Source of the DNA: WTGA01 sp965231865
GTDB lineage: Bacteria; Pseudomonadota; Gammaproteobacteria; Arenicellales; Poriferihabitantaceae
Direction of reading: 5' to 3'
NCBI GenBank assembly: GCA_965231865.1
Contig: CBDDOJ010000001.1
Location: 372,001-436,000 of the forward strand
Length of the DNA: 64,000 nucleotides
Shown: positions 60,906 through 64,000 of the stretch, one piece after another
Numbering within the stretch: position 1 is the first letter of the stretch
How the letters are laid out: the number at the start of each line of letters is the position of its first letter
Notes under the pieces: generated by a model
What the model was told of the DNA's origin: nothing
What the model saw: only the letters and a program-made list of their open reading frames with translations
Databases searched by the model: none
Made by a program: the position numbers and the translations under genes

Positions 60906-62513
60906 ATGGCCGAACTGAAATCCTGTATTGACCCGAATTCCCGGGCGACCCGGGACAACCGGGCTGCAATGGATGCGGCCATGGATGATTTTCACCAACA
61001 CCTCAGCCGGATCGCGCTGGGGGGAACCGAGCATGCCCGGAACAAGCATACTGGCCGGGGCAAACTGCTGGTCCGGGAGAGAATCAACCAGTTGCTCGAT
61101 CCCGGCACCCCTTTTCTGGAGTTCTCCCAGTTCGCCGGATGGGGGATGTACGGTACCGACGTGTCTGCGGGGGGAATCATTACCGGCATCGGCAATATCC
61201 GCAGCACGGAATGCGTGATTGTCGCCAACGACGCCACGGTCAAGGGGGGAACCTACTTTCCGATTACCGTCAAGAAACATCTTCGTGCCCAGGAAATTGC
61301 CCTGGAAAACAACCTCCCGTGCATCTACCTGGTGGATTCCGGCGGGGCGTTTCTGCCCCTGCAGGATGAGGTTTTTCCGGACCGGGAGCACTTTGGAAGA
61401 ATCTTCTACAACCAGGCCAATCTGTCGGCGGCCGGTATTCCGCAGATTGCCGTGACCATGGGGAGTTGTACCGCAGGCGGCGCCTATGTCCCGGCGATGT
61501 GCGATGAAAGCATCATCGTGCGGAACCAGGGAACCATTTTCCTCGGCGGTCCTCCCCTTGTGAAGGCCGCCACCGGCGAAGAAGTCAGCGCGGAAGAACT
61601 CGGTGGGGCGGATGTGCATGGCAGGGAATCAGGGGTCGTCGATCACATTGCAAACGATGACTACCAGGCCCTTGGCATGGCCAGAACAATCGTTGGAAAC
61701 CTGAACCGGGTCAAACGCATTGATCTGAAATGCCGGAAACCGGCTGAACCCCGGTACCCCGCCGAACAGTTATACGACATCATTCCGGCAGACCGGCACA
61801 AGCCTTTCGAGATTCGGGAGGTCATTGCCCGGATCACCGATCACAGCGAGCTGGATGAATTCAAACTGAATTTCGGCACAACACTGGTCTGCGGGTTTGC
61901 CCATATACACGGCTATCCGGTGGGGATACTGGCCAACAATGGCATTCTGTTTTCCGAATCAGCAATCAAGGGCACCCACTTTATCGAATTGTGTGCACAC
62001 CGAAAAATCCCCCTGGTCTTTTTGCAGAATATTACCGGGTTCATGGTCGGGAAGAAATATGAAGCGGGGGGCATTGCCAAGGATGGGGCCAAGATGGTCA
62101 CCGCAGTGGCCAATGCCAGGGTCCCGAAATTTACGGTGATCATCGGCGGCAGTTTTGGAGCCGGCAATTACGCCATGTGCGGGCGCGCTTTTGGGGCCAG
62201 GTTTGTCTGGACATGGCCGAACGCCCGGATTTCGGTCATGGGGGGAGAACAGGCGGCCAATGTGCTGGCACAGGTCAGGTCGGATGCCATGGCCGGAAAC
62301 GGGGAATCCTGGGGGGCAGCGGAACAGGCGGAATTCAAGTCGACGATCCGGGCCCAGTACGAAACCCAGGGTCACCCCTACTATGCCAGTGCCCGGTTGT
62401 GGGATGACGGCATCATTGACCCCGCCGACACCCGCAGGGTGCTTGCCCTGGGCTTGTCCGCCTCCCTCAATGCCGCGATCGGGGATACCCGGTTCGGCGT
62501 CTTCAGGATGTAG
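60906..62513 (+). CDS. liuB: methylcrotonyl-CoA carboxylase beta subunit (carboxyltransferase)
   Basis: A 535-residue biotin-dependent carboxyltransferase. SSGGAFLPLQDEVFPDREHFGRIFYNQANLS-type region, VTMGSCTAGGAYVPAMCDE and GPPLVKAATGEEVSAEELGGA match the MccB family; FLQNITGFMVGKKYEAGGIAKDGAKMV and GGSFGAGNYAMCGRAF are the second-half acyl-CoA and biotin sites. Length is typical (about 535). It carboxylates 3-methylcrotonyl-CoA with the alpha subunit encoded next. The alpha start is 3 bases after its TAG. Confidence 0.93.
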   Translation: MAELKSCIDPNSRATRDNRAAMDAAMDDFHQHLSRIALGGTEHARNKHTGRGKLLVRERINQLLDPGTPFLEFSQFAGWGMYGTDVSAGGIITGIGNIRSTECVIVANDATVKGGTYFPITVKKHLRAQEIALENNLPCIYLVDSGGAFLPLQDEVFPDREHFGRIFYNQANLSAAGIPQIAVTMGSCTAGGAYVPAMCDESIIVRNQGTIFLGGPPLVKAATGEEVSAEELGGADVHGRESGVVDHIANDDYQALGMARTIVGNLNRVKRIDLKCRKPAEPRYPAEQLYDIIPADRHKPFEIREVIARITDHSELDEFKLNFGTTLVCGFAHIHGYPVGILANNGILFSESAIKGTHFIELCAHRKIPLVFLQNITGFMVGKKYEAGGIAKDGAKMVTAVANARVPKFTVIIGGSFGAGNYAMCGRAFGARFVWTWPNARISVMGGEQAANVLAQVRSDAMAGNGESWGAAEQAEFKSTIRAQYETQGHPYYASARLWDDGIIDPADTRRVLALGLSASLNAAIGDTRFGVFRM

Positions 62514-62515
62514 GG

Positions 62516-64000
62516 ATGTTTGAAAAACTGCTCATCGCCAACCGGGGGGAAATCGCCTGCCGCGTGGCCCGGACCGCAAAACAGATGGGGATCCCGACGG
62601 TTGCCGTCTATTCCGATATCGACCGCAATGCACTCCACCTCAAACGGTGCACACAATCCGTCCCCATCGGTGGCGCAACCGCACTGGAATCCTATCTGGA
62701 CGCCGGGAAAATACTTCATGCGGCAGAACAAAGCGGTGCGACGGCCATCCATCCGGGCTACGGATTTCTTTCGGAGAATGCCGAATTTGCTGAAACCTGT
62801 GCCCGAAACGGCATCACGTTCATCGGCCCGGCCGCCCGGTCGATACGAATTATGGGTTCGAAAAGTGCCGCCAGGCAATGCATGACCGGGGCCAGCGTGC
62901 CGGTCCTGGCCGGGTATGACGGCCCGGACCAGTCGACCCCGGGATTAACCCGGGAAGCCGGGAACATCGGATTCCCGCTTTTGATCAAGGCCGTTTCGGG
63001 AGGTGGAGGGAAAGGAATGCGCAGGGTCGGGAACCCGGGGAATTTTGCCGGGTCGCTCGCCGCCGTTCAACGGGAAAGTCGGTCTGCATTTGGGGATGAA
63101 CGGGTGATCCTGGAGAAATACCTGGACGAAGCCCGCCATATTGAAATCCAGGTATTCGGGGACCAGCACGGCAACTGGGTCCACCTGTTTGAAAGAGAGT
63201 GCTCCCTGCAACGTCGAAACCAGAAAATCATTGAAGAATCGCCTGCAGCCGGCATGCCCGGGTCCCTGCGTCAGGACATGACGGAAGCCGCCATTGCCTG
63301 CGCCAAAGCCATCCGGTATGTCGGCGCGGGTACCGTGGAATTTCTCCTTCCGCCGGATCATTCCTTTTATTTCATGGAGATGAACACGCGCCTGCAGGTG
63401 GAACACCCGGTGACAGAGATGGTAACGGGCCTGGACCTGGTGGAATGGCAGATTCGAGTCGCCGCGGGCCATCCGCTGCCCTGTCAACAACCCGCGATTC
63501 CCCTGTCCGGACACGCCATCGAAGCGCGCATCTACGCGGAAAGCCCCGAGCAGGGATTCCTGCCCACCCCGGGCAAGGTGCACTACCTTGAGGAACCCGA
63601 AACGAATGCCGGCACCCGGGTGGATACGGGGGTGCAGTCCGGTGATGAGATCAGCGTTTATTACGATCCCATGATTGCCAAGCTGATTGTATGGGCCGGA
63701 ACACGCAATGAGGCCATTTCCAGCATCGCAAAGGCACTCCAGGACTACCATGTTCTTGGCCTGGACAACAATATCCCCTTTCTCCAGCGCCTGATCCATC
63801 ACAGCGCTTTCAAAAATGGGGACTACCACACGCGTTTTGTAGAAAATCACATGGAAGAACTGCTGGCCGGGTCCCGGCGCCATTTCAACCGTGCTCTCAT
63901 GCTGGCCGGCAGTTGTTTTCTCCTCGCAAGGAACCCGCCGGACCCCCTCCCCGACCCGGGCCATTGCGACCACTGGTCCCCCTGGAAAAAAAACGATCTC
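62516..64000 (+). CDS. liuD: methylcrotonyl-CoA carboxylase alpha subunit, cut by the window end
   Basis: The first 495 residues of the biotin carboxylase subunit. MFEKLLIANRGEIACRVART and HPGYGFLSENAEFA are the N-terminal domain, the ATP-grasp loop is KAVSGGGGKGMRRV (about 154-167), FERECSLQRRNQKIIEE and EMNTRLQVEHPVTEM are the active site. ARIYAESPEQGFLPTPGK is the C-terminal carboxylase part. The linker and biotin-carrier domain with the biotinyl Lys must lie beyond the window. ATG 62516 follows TAGGG, 3 bases after liuB. The frame is open to the last base. Confidence 0.93.
   Translation, partial: MFEKLLIANRGEIACRVARTAKQMGIPTVAVYSDIDRNALHLKRCTQSVPIGGATALESYLDAGKILHAAEQSGATAIHPGYGFLSENAEFAETCARNGITFIGPAARSIRIMGSKSAARQCMTGASVPVLAGYDGPDQSTPGLTREAGNIGFPLLIKAVSGGGGKGMRRVGNPGNFAGSLAAVQRESRSAFGDERVILEKYLDEARHIEIQVFGDQHGNWVHLFERECSLQRRNQKIIEESPAAGMPGSLRQDMTEAAIACAKAIRYVGAGTVEFLLPPDHSFYFMEMNTRLQVEHPVTEMVTGLDLVEWQIRVAAGHPLPCQQPAIPLSGHAIEARIYAESPEQGFLPTPGKVHYLEEPETNAGTRVDTGVQSGDEISVYYDPMIAKLIVWAGTRNEAISSIAKALQDYHVLGLDNNIPFLQRLIHHSAFKNGDYHTRFVENHMEELLAGSRRHFNRALMLAGSCFLLARNPPDPLPDPGHCDHWSPWKKNDL

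Overview
The window is GC-rich, densely coded bacterial DNA with short or overlapping gene junctions (many ATGA overlaps). The gene families (Sco1/cytochrome c, TRAP and LivGHMKF transporters, a MerR-type LiuR regulator with its palindromic box, the liu leucine-degradation genes, a fused IcmF mutase) suggest an aerobic, heterotrophic member of the Pseudomonadota. Gammaproteobacteria are most likely, perhaps marine given the betaine uptake, TRAP and phosphonate genes. No rRNA, tRNA or CRISPR array was seen.

Layout. 1-3.5 kb: an exported set on the plus strand (YHS protein, GNAT acetyltransferase, two related Cys-rich exported proteins of unknown function, a Sco1-like copper/thiol protein, a small cytochrome c). 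3.5-4.5 kb: debris, with an intact antitoxin, a frameshifted RelE-type toxin and a fossil IS256-type transposase. 4.5-8.6 kb: a minus-strand betaine/proline-type ABC importer (proX, proV and a permease fused in tandem). 9-26 kb: a large cobalamin cluster: cobB(cbiA) on minus, then a NicO-type Co/Ni transporter, cbiD, cobK, a cobalamin riboswitch, cbiC-cobL-cobI-cbiG-cobJ-cobM-cobW-cobN on plus, then cobQ and cbiB on minus. Two tiny coupled ORFs lie inside this operon. The enzyme set mixes the early-cobalt branch (CbiD, CbiG) with the late-cobalt chelatase subunit CobN.

26-33.5 kb: phosphonate breakdown (phosphonoacetate hydrolase PhnA, phosphonoacetaldehyde dehydrogenase PhnY) beside a TRAP transporter (dctM, dctQ, dctP) and a divergent IclR regulator with a perfect 13-bp inverted repeat between them. 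33.9-37.2 kb: a looser region with a YbdK/GCS2-type ligase, an orphan AAA ATPase, long gaps and one candidate small ORF.

37.3-64 kb: an acyl-CoA catabolism region under a LiuR-type regulator. Two nearly identical operators lie in the two divergent promoter regions, one between icmF and liuR and one between a PaaI-type thioesterase and liuA. From the second operator, the minus arm carries thioesterase, FadD-like ligase, LivGHMKF-type importer, PaaK-like ligase, CaiB-type CoA transferase and a LiuC-type hydratase. The plus arm carries isovaleryl-CoA dehydrogenase, a thiolase and methylcrotonyl-CoA carboxylase (beta complete, alpha cut by the window end). IcmF needs adenosylcobalamin, which links this region to the B12 cluster. 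The likely overall picture is uptake and CoA activation of a carboxylic acid with breakdown through leucine/branched-acyl intermediates; the imported acid is unknown.
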